DNA of 64,000 nt from JAAZBA01 sp964461815 (GTDB lineage: Bacteria > Bacillota > Clostridia > Oscillospirales > QAMX01), in the NCBI GenBank assembly GCA_964461815.1, contig CAYWVF010000002.1:62001-126000 (forward strand), read 5' to 3'. The position numbers and the translations under genes are program-made. The notes beneath the pieces are model-generated. The model was not told the DNA's origin, ran no database searches, and was given only the letters and a program-made list of their open reading frames with translations. Positions 18,216 through 26,955 of the stretch are shown piece by piece. Every line of letters starts with the position of its first letter. The first letter of the stretch is position 1.

Positions 18216-18269
18216 GACATCATTCCTGTCTTCTGACCACTTCATTCGGCACTTTATTAAGATAAAGCT

Positions 18270-18298
18270 ATTATATACCTGTTTTTATCCTATGTCAA
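18270..18298 (-). promoter_or_regulatory. Consensus promoter of the riboswitch-AGCS unit
   Basis: Minus strand TTGACA, 17 bp, TATAAT: a full match to the sigma-A consensus, just downstream of the trpB2 stop codon. Confidence 0.88.
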
Positions 18299-18324
18299 GA
18301 TATTTTGTGAATTTTTTTAAAATT

Positions 18325-19707
18325 TTACTGGATACCCGGCAGTGACGGGATGTATGCAAAGCCCTTTTCGAGATCTGCATCGGTAGGAATGTAGTCTGTC
18401 ATGTTGCCCTCGTTATATTTGGAATACGCAGCGAGGTCAAAGTAGCCTGTTCCTGTGAGTCCGAAGAGGATAGTCTTTGCTTCACCTGACTCCTTACACT
18501 TGAGCGCCTCATCGATAGCGACTCTGATAGCGTGTGAGGATTCTGGAGCCGGCAATATACCCTCGATACGTGCGAACATTTCAGCAGCTTCAAATACCTG
18601 TGTCTGCTCAACGCTCCTTGCCTCATCAAGATATCCGTCGTGATAGAGCTGAGAGAGTATCGGGCTCATGCCGTGGTAGCGAAGACCGCCTGCATGGTTA
18701 GCTGAGGGGATGAAGCCGCTTCCGAGCGTATACATCTTTGCGAGTGGTGTGACCTTACCAACGTCGCAGAAGTCGTATGCAAACCTGCCGCGTGTGAGTG
18801 ACGGACAGGATGCCGGCTCAACAGCGATGAAGTGAGGTGCGTTTTTGCCTGCGAGCTTATCTGCCATGAACGGAGCCATAAGACCGCCGAGGTTAGAGCC
18901 GCCGCCTGCACAGCCGATAACGATATCGGGGTATTCATCGTACTTTTCCATAGCAGCCTTTGCCTCAAGCCCTATTACCGTCTGGTGGAGAAGCACCTGA
19001 TTGAGTACGCTTCCGAGTACATATCTTGTACCCTCTGTTGAAGTTGCGACCTCTACTGCTTCGGAGATCGCCGTGCCGAGGCTGCCTGTGTTATCCGGGA
19101 ACTCAGCGAGGATCTTGCGTCCTACGTTTGTTGTGTCCGACGGTGACGGTATTACAGTTGCACCGTAGGTCTCCATAACGGCTTTACGGTACGGCTTCTG
19201 CTGTGCGGATACCTTTACCATATATACCCTCAGATCAAGTCCAAAGTAGCTGCATGCCATGGAAAGAGCTGTGCCCCACTGACCTGCACCTGTTTCAGTA
19301 GTCAGTGACTTAAGTCCCTGCTGCTTAGCATAGTAAGCCTGAGCGATAGCCGAATTGAGCTTATGACTGCCGGAGGTGTTATTGCCCTCGAATTTGTAAT
19401 ATATCTTTGCCGGTGTATCGAGCAGCTTCTCAAGGCAGTAAGCACGTACCAGCGGAGCGGGACGGTACATTTTATAGAAGTTGTATACCTCTTCGGGGAT
19501 ATCGATGTAACGGTCGGTGGTATTAAGCTCCTGCTTTGCAAGCTCTGTACAGAATACAGGCTCGAGATCGGAGACTGTTGCAGGCTTCAGCGTTGCCGGA
19601 TTGAGTATAGGCGAATGATCCGTCTTCATATCGGCACGCACATTGTACCATTGACGAGGGATCTCGTTTTCCGATAAGTAGATCTTGTAGGGTATTTCCT
19701 TTTTCAT
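18325..19707 (-). CDS. trpB2: Tryptophan synthase beta chain-like protein (TrpB2 type)
   Basis: 460 residues, PLP enzyme joining indole and serine. The start ATG 19707 (AGGAATC before it) is chosen. The frame continues 58 codons further upstream, but that stretch is the T-box leader and not protein. The PLP Lys is in NNTSGSHKLNSAIA. GAGQWGTALSMAC and IGCAGGGSNLGGLMAPF bind the cofactor phosphate. The extended N-terminus and PAPLVRAYCLEKLL are typical of the TrpB2 (TIGR01415) group, which works without a standard TrpA. No other trp gene is nearby. The Trp-specific T-box supports a tryptophan-making or indole-salvage role. Confidence 0.93.
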   Translation of the reverse strand: MKKEIPYKIYLSENEIPRQWYNVRADMKTDHSPILNPATLKPATVSDLEPVFCTELAKQELNTTDRYIDIPEEVYNFYKMYRPAPLVRAYCLEKLLDTPAKIYYKFEGNNTSGSHKLNSAIAQAYYAKQQGLKSLTTETGAGQWGTALSMACSYFGLDLRVYMVKVSAQQKPYRKAVMETYGATVIPSPSDTTNVGRKILAEFPDNTGSLGTAISEAVEVATSTEGTRYVLGSVLNQVLLHQTVIGLEAKAAMEKYDEYPDIVIGCAGGGSNLGGLMAPFMADKLAGKNAPHFIAVEPASCPSLTRGRFAYDFCDVGKVTPLAKMYTLGSGFIPSANHAGGLRYHGMSPILSQLYHDGYLDEARSVEQTQVFEAAEMFARIEGILPAPESSHAIRVAIDEALKCKESGEAKTILFGLTGTGYFDLAAYSKYNEGNMTDYIPTDADLEKGFAYIPSLPGIQ

Positions 19708-19779
19708 GATTCCTGTGCGCTTTGTATCAACAAAGCTACCTCCTTTATATAGATTTTGGGGAGTGGAGGATATAAAAAA

Positions 19780-19812
19780 TCCTGTCCCCGCTTGAATTTT
19801 GCAGGGACAGGA
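19780..19812 (-). terminator. T-box terminator (Trp)
   Basis: Minus strand ATCCTGTCCCTGC pairs with GCGGGGACAGGAT and is followed by TTTTTT. It overlaps the antiterminator-forming 3' part of the leader. Confidence 0.9.
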
Positions 19813-20030
19813 TGTAATGATCCTGCGGTGCCACCTTGCTTGACAGCTTACAAAGCTGCCCACTCTGCGAAATGCAATCACATTTCTGCCATGTAACGTC
19901 GGCTTACGTCTGCGAATACTTTAAAACAATTTCATCGCAGCCCTCAGGGGTCCATTTGCCGGTTCGCTTTCTTACCGGGATCACACCATCCCCGGCTCTC
20001 TGTAAGTGCGCCACTGTTTTATCTCCCCAT
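19780..20030 (-). ncRNA. T-box leader, tryptophan specifier UGG
   Basis: The conserved T-box sequence AAGGTGGCACCGCAGG is at 19822-19837 on the minus strand, just before the terminator. Stem I begins with AGAGAGCCGGGG and carries the specifier loop with AAA-UGG-A; UGG at 19952-19954 is the tryptophan codon. Uncharged tRNA-Trp would stabilise the antiterminator and switch on trpB2. Confidence 0.93.
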
Positions 20031-20047
20031 CAACGGTTTGTGGTATT

Positions 20048-20076
20048 ATGATAGCACGATTTTTTCTGTTTGTCAA
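20048..20076 (-). promoter_or_regulatory. Promoter of the Trp T-box-trpB2 unit
   Basis: Minus strand TTGACA, 17 bp, TATCAT, immediately downstream of the cysK stop. Confidence 0.8.
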
Positions 20077-20085
20077 GAAATTTTT

Positions 20086-21015
20086 TTAAAGCGAGAATAA
20101 TTCCGTTGACAAATATCTCTCACCTGTATCGGGAAGCAGAGCGACAATGAGCTTACCCTCATTCTCACTGCGCTTTGCAAGCTCACATGCTGCATGGATA
20201 GCCGCACCCGAGGTGATACCTACGAGAATGCCCTCGTGCTGAGCTGCGTATCTGCCCATGACCATAGCATCATCGTTTTGTACCGTAATGATCTCGTCGC
20301 ATATACTAAGGTCGAGGATATCGGGCTTAAAGCCTGCACCGATACCCTGGAGCTTGTGAGGTCCTGCCTTACCTGTAGTGAGGAAAGGAGAGGACGCAGG
20401 CTCAATGCCTACTACCTTGACGTTCGAATTCTGTGACTTGAGATATCTGCCTACGCCGGTGATCGTACCGCCCGTACCGATGCCTGCCACAAAAATATCC
20501 ACCTTACCGTCAGTATCATTCCAGATCTCAACGCCTGTAGAGTTGAAATGAGCATCGGGGTTTGCCGGATTTGTAAACTGAGACGGGATAAAGCTGTTGG
20601 GGATAGATGCAGCCAGCTCATTTGCCTTGGCAATAGCTCCGCTCATGCCCTTACTGCCCTCCGTCAGTACAAGCTCCGCACCGTATGCCTTGAGCAGGAG
20701 CTTTCTCTCATTACTCATTGTCTCGGGCATAGTAAGTATGATCCTGTAGCCGCGTACAGCCGCAACAGCCGCAAGACCTACGCCTGTATTTCCGCTTGTC
20801 GGCTCGATGATGACCGAGCCCTCCTTGAGGATACCGCGCTTCTCGGCATCGATCACCATGTTGTATGCTACTCTGTCCTTTGCACTTCCTGCCGGGTTAA
20901 AGCGCTCAAGCTTAACTGCGATCCTTGCATTAAGCTTTTGCTCCTTTTCGAGCTTTGTTAATTCCACTAACGGCGTGTTGCCGATAAGCTCTGTGATATT
21001 ATTATAGATTTTCAT
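20086..21015 (-). CDS. cysK: Cysteine synthase A
   Basis: 309-residue PLP enzyme forming cysteine from O-acetylserine and sulfide. It has the PLP Lys in NPAGSAKDRVAYNM, the substrate loop EPTSGNTGVGLAA, and the phosphate-binding GIGTGGTITGVGRYLK. The C-terminal part (GIGAGFKPDILD) matches CysK rather than cystathionine beta-synthase, and there is no CBS domain. It is last of the minus-strand set nadE-esterase-cysK (gaps of 20 and 15 bp). No S-box or T-box is seen in front of the set. Confidence 0.96.
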   Translation of the reverse strand: MKIYNNITELIGNTPLVELTKLEKEQKLNARIAVKLERFNPAGSAKDRVAYNMVIDAEKRGILKEGSVIIEPTSGNTGVGLAAVAAVRGYRIILTMPETMSNERKLLLKAYGAELVLTEGSKGMSGAIAKANELAASIPNSFIPSQFTNPANPDAHFNSTGVEIWNDTDGKVDIFVAGIGTGGTITGVGRYLKSQNSNVKVVGIEPASSPFLTTGKAGPHKLQGIGAGFKPDILDLSICDEIITVQNDDAMVMGRYAAQHEGILVGITSGAAIHAACELAKRSENEGKLIVALLPDTGERYLSTELFSL

Positions 21016-21030
21016 TTTTTTGCCTTTCTG

Positions 21031-21870
21031 TTAGAGATTTCTTATCCATGTAATACTCATATCCATCCATGTTTCGGCAGCCGGATTTATGAGCTGATCG
21101 ATATTTTCTATCCATGTCTGACGATTTGCAAGCGCAAGCCCGTGAGGTCCCTCAGGGTAAATGTGAAGCTCGAACGGAATGTCGTTCTTACGCAGCGCAG
21201 AAGCGATATAAAGACTGTTTTCTACCGGAACTCCATCATCTGCGAATGTATGCCATATAAATGCAGGGACGGTGTCCTTGTCTACTCTTGAATCCAGTGA
21301 CATGCTTTCACGTGCCGATTCCGGAGCATCCTCACCGAGTAACTTGTAGAATGAGCCCTTGTGAGCGTGCTCACCCCATGTTATGACCGGGTAGCAGAGG
21401 ATCATGCCGTTCGGCTTACAAAGCTCATTTGAGACCTTGAGCGTTTCCGATATGACAGGCTCTTTCCAGAGTATACCCGAGGACGCTGCAAGATGACCGC
21501 CGGCGGAGAAGCCGCATACAACGATCTTGTCAGCTTCTACATGATATTCATCGAAGTTCTCACGTATATGTGCAATGACTGCCGAGACCTGAAGCAGTGC
21601 TGTTGGATATCTGTCGGGCGCACAGGAGTAACGAAGCAGAAATACGCTGAAGCCTGCCGCAAGATAACGCATTGCGATCGGGTCAGCCTCACGCTCGGCG
21701 ATACCGCTGTAGCCGCCGCCGGGGATAACAACGACTGCTCGATGTGTTTCATTCATACCGTAGCCAATATCACGACACTGACTTTGTGCGAATACGGTCA
21801 ACGTAGCCTCATTTGTCGTATCGGGAAGATTCGGATTCAGTTCTTTCATTGTAAATGTTTTGTATATCAT
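21031..21870 (-). CDS. Alpha/beta hydrolase (esterase/acetylxylan-esterase-like)
   Basis: 279 residues from ATG 21870, preceded by GGAGGTGCGAA. A longer frame upstream lacks a ribosome site and runs into nadE. The fold is the BD-FAE/esterase type: oxyanion segment VVVIPGGGYSGIAERE, nucleophile elbow CGFSAGGHLAAS (G-x-S-x-G), Asp region AFIWHTFADDGVPVENS, and His in YPEGPHGLAL. It is cytosolic. Such enzymes often deacetylate sugars or plant oligosaccharides, but the substrate here is unknown. It is co-transcribed with nadE and cysK. Confidence 0.85.
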   Translation of the reverse strand: MIYKTFTMKELNPNLPDTTNEATLTVFAQSQCRDIGYGMNETHRAVVVIPGGGYSGIAEREADPIAMRYLAAGFSVFLLRYSCAPDRYPTALLQVSAVIAHIRENFDEYHVEADKIVVCGFSAGGHLAASSGILWKEPVISETLKVSNELCKPNGMILCYPVITWGEHAHKGSFYKLLGEDAPESARESMSLDSRVDKDTVPAFIWHTFADDGVPVENSLYIASALRKNDIPFELHIYPEGPHGLALANRQTWIENIDQLINPAAETWMDMSITWIRNL

Positions 21871-21890
21871 TTCGCACCTCCATATATAGG

Positions 21891-23792
21891 TCATTTTAAA
21901 CTGTTTTTCCAAAGTGTATTTGATGCATCCGACGGCATACGCCAATCGCCTCTCGGTGAAAGCGTCAGTGAGCCGACCTTCGGGCCGTCAGGCAGACAGG
22001 AACGCTTGAATTGCTGTGAGAAAAAGCGACGATAGAAATTGTTGAGCCATTTATCGAGCTCTTCCTTCGAATATGCATCGGAAAACGCATAATATAACAA
22101 CCTTTTTACCTTATCCGGCTCAAAGCCGCATCTCACGGCGTAGTAGAGTATAAAGTCATGCAGCTCGTACGGGCCTACGATATCCTCCGTGCGCTGAGCG
22201 ATCTCACCATCCTTTGCAGGCAGCAGCTCGGGGCTTACAGGTGTCGCAACGATATCGTAGAGTACATCACGCAGCTCACACTCACCGGCTCTGTCGGCTT
22301 CATAGCGTACAACGTAGCGTATCAGCGTTTTAGGTACGGATGCATTTACTCCGTACATCGACATGTGATCTCCGTTATACGTAGCCCATCCGAGTGCCAG
22401 CTCGGACAGATCACCTGTACCGATGACCATACCGCCGGTACGGTTTGCAATGTCCATAATGACCTGTGTGCGCTCACGTGCCTGTGCATTTTCGTAAGTT
22501 ACACTGTGATCGTTTATATCATGCCCGATATCACGCAGATGCAGAGTGACGGCTTCACCTATATCTACTGTCATTAGCGTAACTCCAAGCAGCTCGGACA
22601 TGCGTACAGCATTGTTTTTTGTACGCTCCGTAGTGCCGAAGCATGGCATGGTCACTGCAATGATATCCTTGTGAGGTCTGTTCATCAGATCCATAGCTCT
22701 GACAGCCACAAGCAGCGCAAGACAGGAGTCGAGTCCGCCCGAAATACCTACAACGGCTGTTTTGGCATAGGCACGCTCAATGCGTGTCTTAAGTCCCTGA
22801 GCCTGGATCGATATTATAAGCTCGCATCGCTTCTCTACATCTCCGGACGGAACGAAGGGAAGCTTATCGATCCTGCGTGTAAGCTCTGTTTCGACCGTCT
22901 CCATTTCAAAATCAACAGTCACATAGCTGTCATCACAGAGAGCCGGAAATGTACCGTTTCTTCTGCGCTCGTATGCAAGTCTGCTTACATCGATCTCCGT
23001 AGTTATTATTTTATCGCCTCCGAACAGCTCGGATTCTGCAAGTACAGTTCCGTTCTCCGCAATAATATCGTGACCGGCAAATACCATATCCGTAGTCGAT
23101 TCACCCTCGCCTGCATCTGCATAGAGATATGCACAAATGAGGCGTGCTGCTTGACCTGAGACAAGCTCATGACGGTAATCTGCCTTGCCTACAGTCTCAT
23201 CGCTTGCGGACAGATTCAGTATTACCGTTGCACCTGCGGCAGCATGACCGATAGACGGAGGCATTGTACACCACAGATCCTCGCATATCTCAGCTGCTAT
23301 GATAAGCTCGTCCATGCTGCGACATCTGAACAGAAGCTGTGAGCCGAACGGTATACAGTATCCGAGAAAGTCGATGGTTTTGACATTATCGGGACATGGC
23401 TCAAACAGACGACGCTCATAGAACTCTCCGTAGTTTGGCAGATTCCTCTTGGGTACCAGCCCGAGAAGCTTGCCCTTATGCACGATAGCGGCACAGTTGT
23501 ACAGCTTGCTGCCGTAAAGAATGGGAAGTCCTACGGCTGTGACCATATCCATAGATTCAGACGCTTCAATGATCGTTTTCAGCGCATTTTCAGCACCCTT
23601 TAACAGCGTAGACTGTAAAAACAGGTCGCCGCACGTGTAGCCTGTGATACATAGCTCGGGAAATACAGCTATACGTGAGCCTTTTTTGCAGGCTTTCGTC
23701 ATAAGCTCGATTATCTTCTTCGCATTGTATTCGCAGTCGGCAACACGTATCGAGGGTGTACATGCAGATACTTTTAAAAATCCATGACGCAT
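21891..23792 (-). CDS. nadE: Glutamine-dependent NAD+ synthase
   Basis: 633 residues. The N-terminal carbon-nitrogen hydrolase (glutaminase, about residues 1-270) has its Glu in VFPELCITGYTCG, Lys in LVPKRNLPNYGEF and Cys in IIAAEICEDLW. The C-terminal synthase (about 300-633) has the ATP-binding SGGLDS motif. It makes NAD+ from deamido-NAD+, ATP and glutamine. Length and two-domain layout fit the large bacterial NadE. The start follows AGAGGAGAAACC. It is the first gene of a minus-strand operon and divergent from the PurF-like gene. Confidence 0.97.
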   Translation of the reverse strand: MRHGFLKVSACTPSIRVADCEYNAKKIIELMTKACKKGSRIAVFPELCITGYTCGDLFLQSTLLKGAENALKTIIEASESMDMVTAVGLPILYGSKLYNCAAIVHKGKLLGLVPKRNLPNYGEFYERRLFEPCPDNVKTIDFLGYCIPFGSQLLFRCRSMDELIIAAEICEDLWCTMPPSIGHAAAGATVILNLSASDETVGKADYRHELVSGQAARLICAYLYADAGEGESTTDMVFAGHDIIAENGTVLAESELFGGDKIITTEIDVSRLAYERRRNGTFPALCDDSYVTVDFEMETVETELTRRIDKLPFVPSGDVEKRCELIISIQAQGLKTRIERAYAKTAVVGISGGLDSCLALLVAVRAMDLMNRPHKDIIAVTMPCFGTTERTKNNAVRMSELLGVTLMTVDIGEAVTLHLRDIGHDINDHSVTYENAQARERTQVIMDIANRTGGMVIGTGDLSELALGWATYNGDHMSMYGVNASVPKTLIRYVVRYEADRAGECELRDVLYDIVATPVSPELLPAKDGEIAQRTEDIVGPYELHDFILYYAVRCGFEPDKVKRLLYYAFSDAYSKEELDKWLNNFYRRFFSQQFKRSCLPDGPKVGSLTLSPRGDWRMPSDASNTLWKNSLK

Positions 23793-23940
23793 ATGGTTTC
23801 TCCTCTAAAAAATTAGTTTGTAAGAGGCTGTATTTTTTACAAAAACAGCGTAGCATTATTTTTTAATGTATGATATAATATTCGATACAAAGGAAATTTA
23901 CATTTTTTTGAAATTCTTCACTGAAAAAGGAGCTATATCA

Positions 23941-25347
23941 ATGGGCGGTATATTTGGCGTTGTATCAAAAAATGATTGTGTGTTTGATCTGTTCTTCGGT
24001 ATCGACTATCATTCTCATCTCGGCACAAAGCGCGGAGGTATGGTCGTATACGGTGAAGACGGATTCGAACGTGCAATACATAACATTCAAAACTCACCAT
24101 TCAGAACGAAGTTCGAGCGTGATTTTGATGAAATGAAGGGTAATCTCGGCGTCGGATGCATATCTGACAATGAGCCTCAGCCGCTTATCGTACGCTCACA
24201 CCTCGGAAATTTTGCGATAACAACTGTTGGACGTATAAATAATATAGACAATCTTGTTGAGAATGCGTTTAAAAAGGGTACGATACACTTCCTTGAGATG
24301 AGCGGTGGAGATATCAACCCGACAGAGCTTACGGCGGCACTTATCAATACAAAGGATTCGATAACAGAGGGCATACAGTACGCTCAGTCGGTAATTGACG
24401 GCTCTGTAACGATGCTCGTGCTCACGTCGGAGGGAATATATGCGGCACGTGACAAATACGGAAGAACGCCGCTTATAATCGGTAAGAAGGACGGCTCATA
24501 TTGTGCATCGGTCGAGTCGTTCGCATATCTCAATCTCGGATACGAAACATGTCGTGAGCTCGGACCGGGCGAGGTTGTATATATCACTCCTGAGTCGGTG
24601 GAGACGCTGGTACCGGCAGGAAACGAGATGAAAATATGTACCTTTATGTGGGTATACTACGGAAATCCGGCATCCACGTATGAAAATGTCAACGTCGAGG
24701 AAATGAGATACAACTGCGGAGCAAAGCTTGCGATGCGTGACGGCAACATAGGTGTAGATACTGTATCGGGTATCCCGGACTCCGGACTTGCTCATGCCAT
24801 AGGCTATGCCAACAGCTCACACATTCCGTTTTCACGTCCGCTTATCAAATATACTCACACATGGGCGAGATCCTTTATGCCTGTAAATCAAAGCCAGCGT
24901 AATCTCGTGGCAAGGATGAAGCTTTTACCGATACACGAGCTGATACATGACAAGAAGCTTCTCTTTATTGATGACTCACTCGTAAGAGGTACACAGCTTC
25001 GTGAGACTGCCGAATTTCTGTACCGCAGCGGAGCAAAGGAGGTACATATCAGACTTGCCTGCCCACCGTTGATCTACGGCTGTCCGTATCTCAACTTCTC
25101 ACGCTCATCCTCCGAGATGGATCTTATCACACGCCGTACCATCGATAAGTTCGAGGGCACGAGCGAGCCTGCAAATCTCGATGCATATGCAGATCCCGAT
25201 TCACCCGAGTACAATGCAATGGTGGAGGATATACGTAAGGAGCGTAAGTTCACGACACTCAAGTACCTCAGACTCGATGATATGATTGAGGCTACGGGAA
25301 TAGCTCCGTGTAAATTATGTACATACTGCTGGAACGGTAAGAAATAA
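23941..25347 (+). CDS. PurF-like amidophosphoribosyltransferase paralogue lacking the N-terminal Cys
   Basis: 468 residues from ATG 23941, preceded by AAAAAGGAGC. The overall layout is that of glutamine PRPP amidotransferase: an Ntn glutaminase fold (residues 1-230) and a phosphoribosyltransferase domain (250-440) with an intact PRPP loop, LLFIDDSLVRGTQL. The protein starts MGGIFGVVSK, whereas active enzymes start M-C-G-I-F-G, with that Cys as nucleophile. No Cys lies near the start, even in the longer frame from 23866. Cys-rich ends (CKLCTYCWNGKK) recall the Fe-S ligands of B. subtilis-type PurF. It could use free ammonia or have another role. It is near, but not in, the purine operon. Confidence 0.88.
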   Translation: MGGIFGVVSKNDCVFDLFFGIDYHSHLGTKRGGMVVYGEDGFERAIHNIQNSPFRTKFERDFDEMKGNLGVGCISDNEPQPLIVRSHLGNFAITTVGRINNIDNLVENAFKKGTIHFLEMSGGDINPTELTAALINTKDSITEGIQYAQSVIDGSVTMLVLTSEGIYAARDKYGRTPLIIGKKDGSYCASVESFAYLNLGYETCRELGPGEVVYITPESVETLVPAGNEMKICTFMWVYYGNPASTYENVNVEEMRYNCGAKLAMRDGNIGVDTVSGIPDSGLAHAIGYANSSHIPFSRPLIKYTHTWARSFMPVNQSQRNLVARMKLLPIHELIHDKKLLFIDDSLVRGTQLRETAEFLYRSGAKEVHIRLACPPLIYGCPYLNFSRSSSEMDLITRRTIDKFEGTSEPANLDAYADPDSPEYNAMVEDIRKERKFTTLKYLRLDDMIEATGIAPCKLCTYCWNGKK

Positions 25348-25360
25348 CAGTATTATTATA

Positions 25361-26080
25361 TCACCGTTCTGACGATATCACAACGTTATTTTTGAAAAAA
25401 TGCGTCCTCTTTGAGGGCGCATTTTGTTGTGCTAAATTAACATTGGCAGGTGCCATCGCAGCCCCCATGTTGTTGGCATCCTTGATGGCGTAATCGACGA
25501 CCATGCCGGGACAGACCTTGGTTACATATGGCGGCTCACCGTAGGCTTTGAGCACTATGCCGCCGGCTCCCGTGACTGTCCATTGTGCTGTAGGAGTCCT
25601 TTGACCTCCGTACTCCAGAGGGAATCTGTACTGCTTCTCGGCAGAGCAGAAGTGTGACGATGTGACAGCAGCAACACAGGAAGCAAAGCCGCCGTCTATA
25701 GTCATGGAAGCGAGCATAAGACTCTCAGCCATCGTTGAGCACGCACCGTACAGCCCTACGAAGGCACTGCTTCTGCCACGTGCGGCAAAGGAGGATGCTA
25801 TGCACTGATTGATTAGATCACCTGCGAAAAGTATTTCCACCTCGTTTTCGCTGATCCCTGCTTTAGCCACTGCACGCTCGAATACGTCACGCTGCATGTG
25901 GCTTTCTGCCTTTTCCCACGTCTTTTCTCCGAAGGTCGAGTCTTCACCGACGTAGTCAAAGGAGTTGCCGAGAGGCCCCTCACCCTCCTTTTTTCCTGCG
26001 ATGGCTGCAAAGCCTGCGACAGAGGGTGGGTTTGCCATAGCTATCGTGCGCTCACCGAGCCTTTTTGTCGCTTTATTCAT
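25361..26080 (-). pseudogene. spoVAD: Stage V sporulation protein AD, 3' truncated
   Basis: Clear SpoVAD (thiolase-fold protein for dipicolinate uptake into spores) over residues 1 to about 212: GPLGNSFDYV, EILFAGDLINQCI, LYGACSTMAESL, VTSSHFCSAEKQYRFPLEYG, and DANNMGAAMAPA. Homology then stops, and the frame reads 27 unrelated residues straight through a terminator hairpin to a stop. Intact SpoVAD is about 338 residues, so the last third is missing, and no spoVAE follows. The lost part includes the second half of the thiolase-like fold. It is probably non-functional. It lies 15 bp downstream of spoVAC and is convergent with the PurF-like gene. Confidence 0.85.
25397..25425. terminator. Terminator inside the read-through end of truncated spoVAD
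   Basis: AAAATGCGTCCTC pairs with GAGGGCGCATTTT (13 bp with one G-T), loop TTT. It is symmetric in A/T flanks, so it serves the PurF-like gene on the plus strand and possibly the spoVA remnant on the minus strand. Confidence 0.8.
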
Positions 26081-26095
26081 AAAAATTCCTCCTAT

Positions 26096-26533
26096 TTAAC
26101 CTATCAGGCAGAGTATGAGGCCGTAAATTATCGAGCCTGAGATACCGAATACAAGAACAGGACCTGCGATCTTGAACATCATCGTAGCCATACCGAGCAC
26201 GAAGCCCTCGCTCTTATATTCGAGCGCCGCAGATACGATGGCGTTTGAAAAGCCTGTGATCGGCACGATCGTACCTGCTCCGGCACGCTTTGCTATATTG
26301 TCGTAAAGCTTTAATCCCGTGAGCAGCGCACCGATGAATATCATCGTCATGGAAACTGCGGTGGATGCTTCGGTTTTCGGAAGACCGAACCCCTTGTATA
26401 TTTGCGAAAGCAGCTCACCGATAGTGCAGATCGCACCTCCTATGAGAAATGCCATGAGCATATTTTTTAATATAGGTGATTTGGGTGACTTTTGTTCCAC
26501 ATATTCAGGATAACCTCTTCTGTCAAGCGCCAT
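26096..26533 (-). CDS. spoVAC: Stage V sporulation protein AC
   Basis: 145-residue membrane protein with four hydrophobic segments. It carries the SpoVAC/SpoVAEB signature (KNMLMAFLIGGAICTIGELL, IGALLTGLKLYDNIAKRAGAG, VPITGFSNAIVSAALEYKSEG). In spore formers it forms, with SpoVAD and SpoVAE, the channel moving calcium dipicolinate across the inner forespore membrane. The length is normal and the ribosome site AAAGGAG is good, so this gene looks intact even though its partner spoVAD is truncated. Confidence 0.93.
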   Translation of the reverse strand: MALDRRGYPEYVEQKSPKSPILKNMLMAFLIGGAICTIGELLSQIYKGFGLPKTEASTAVSMTMIFIGALLTGLKLYDNIAKRAGAGTIVPITGFSNAIVSAALEYKSEGFVLGMATMMFKIAGPVLVFGISGSIIYGLILCLIG

Positions 26534-26661
26534 ATTTTTTCTCCTTTATTCTCTTGTTGTCTATAGTATTTTCATTGAACAGCGCAATATTTATGATTAA
26601 CGGAAGTAATATTTGGGAATACTGATACATAAAAATATGGTACCGGAAAGGAATTGATAGG

Positions 26662-26898
26662 ATGAAAAAGAAAAAAGAGACTTCCGCAGAGCGTGAAAAG
26701 CGTGAGCTTGCGGAGGAGATCAATGCGACTGTAAGGGATATGAAGCATTCGAGACATGTTTTTGCAAATGCTACCGACCCGCTGCTGCTTGAAGCATGTG
26801 TGTACGAGATAAAATTTTTACAGGCAAAATATGCATTTTTACTCTCACAGGCAAAGGAAACGGAGCAGGGCAGCGTGCATGCATCGGACATAGAGTAA
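26662..26898 (+). CDS. yaaL: DUF2508 (YaaL-like) small protein
   Basis: 78-residue charged protein with helical, coiled-coil character (SAEREKRELAEEINATVRDM, LLEACVYEIKFLQAKYAFLL). It belongs to DUF2508. In many Firmicutes it is encoded directly before bofA, as here (57-bp gap). Its function is unknown. Confidence 0.85.
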   Translation: MKKKKETSAEREKRELAEEINATVRDMKHSRHVFANATDPLLLEACVYEIKFLQAKYAFLLSQAKETEQGSVHASDIE

Positions 26899-26955
26899 GG
26901 AAGAAAACGAGCTTATACTGTGAGCTGCAAATCGGATCGAGGAAAGGAGCGTCAT

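Noticed and set aside
18118..18345. Small ORFs over the riboswitch and T-box regions
   Set aside because: They overlap highly conserved RNA elements (glycine aptamer at 18.1 kb, Trp T-box at 19.8-20.0 kb, Asn T-box at 41 kb) and have no ribosome sites.
19708..19881. N-terminal 58-codon extension of trpB2
   Set aside because: The extension is the T-box terminator and antiterminator region. ATG 19707 has the ribosome site and matches family start positions.
26523..26891. Minus-strand 122-codon ORF over yaaL
   Set aside because: The plus-strand DUF2508 gene fits the conserved yaaL-bofA order. The antisense frame has a Ser/Phe-rich composition and no support.
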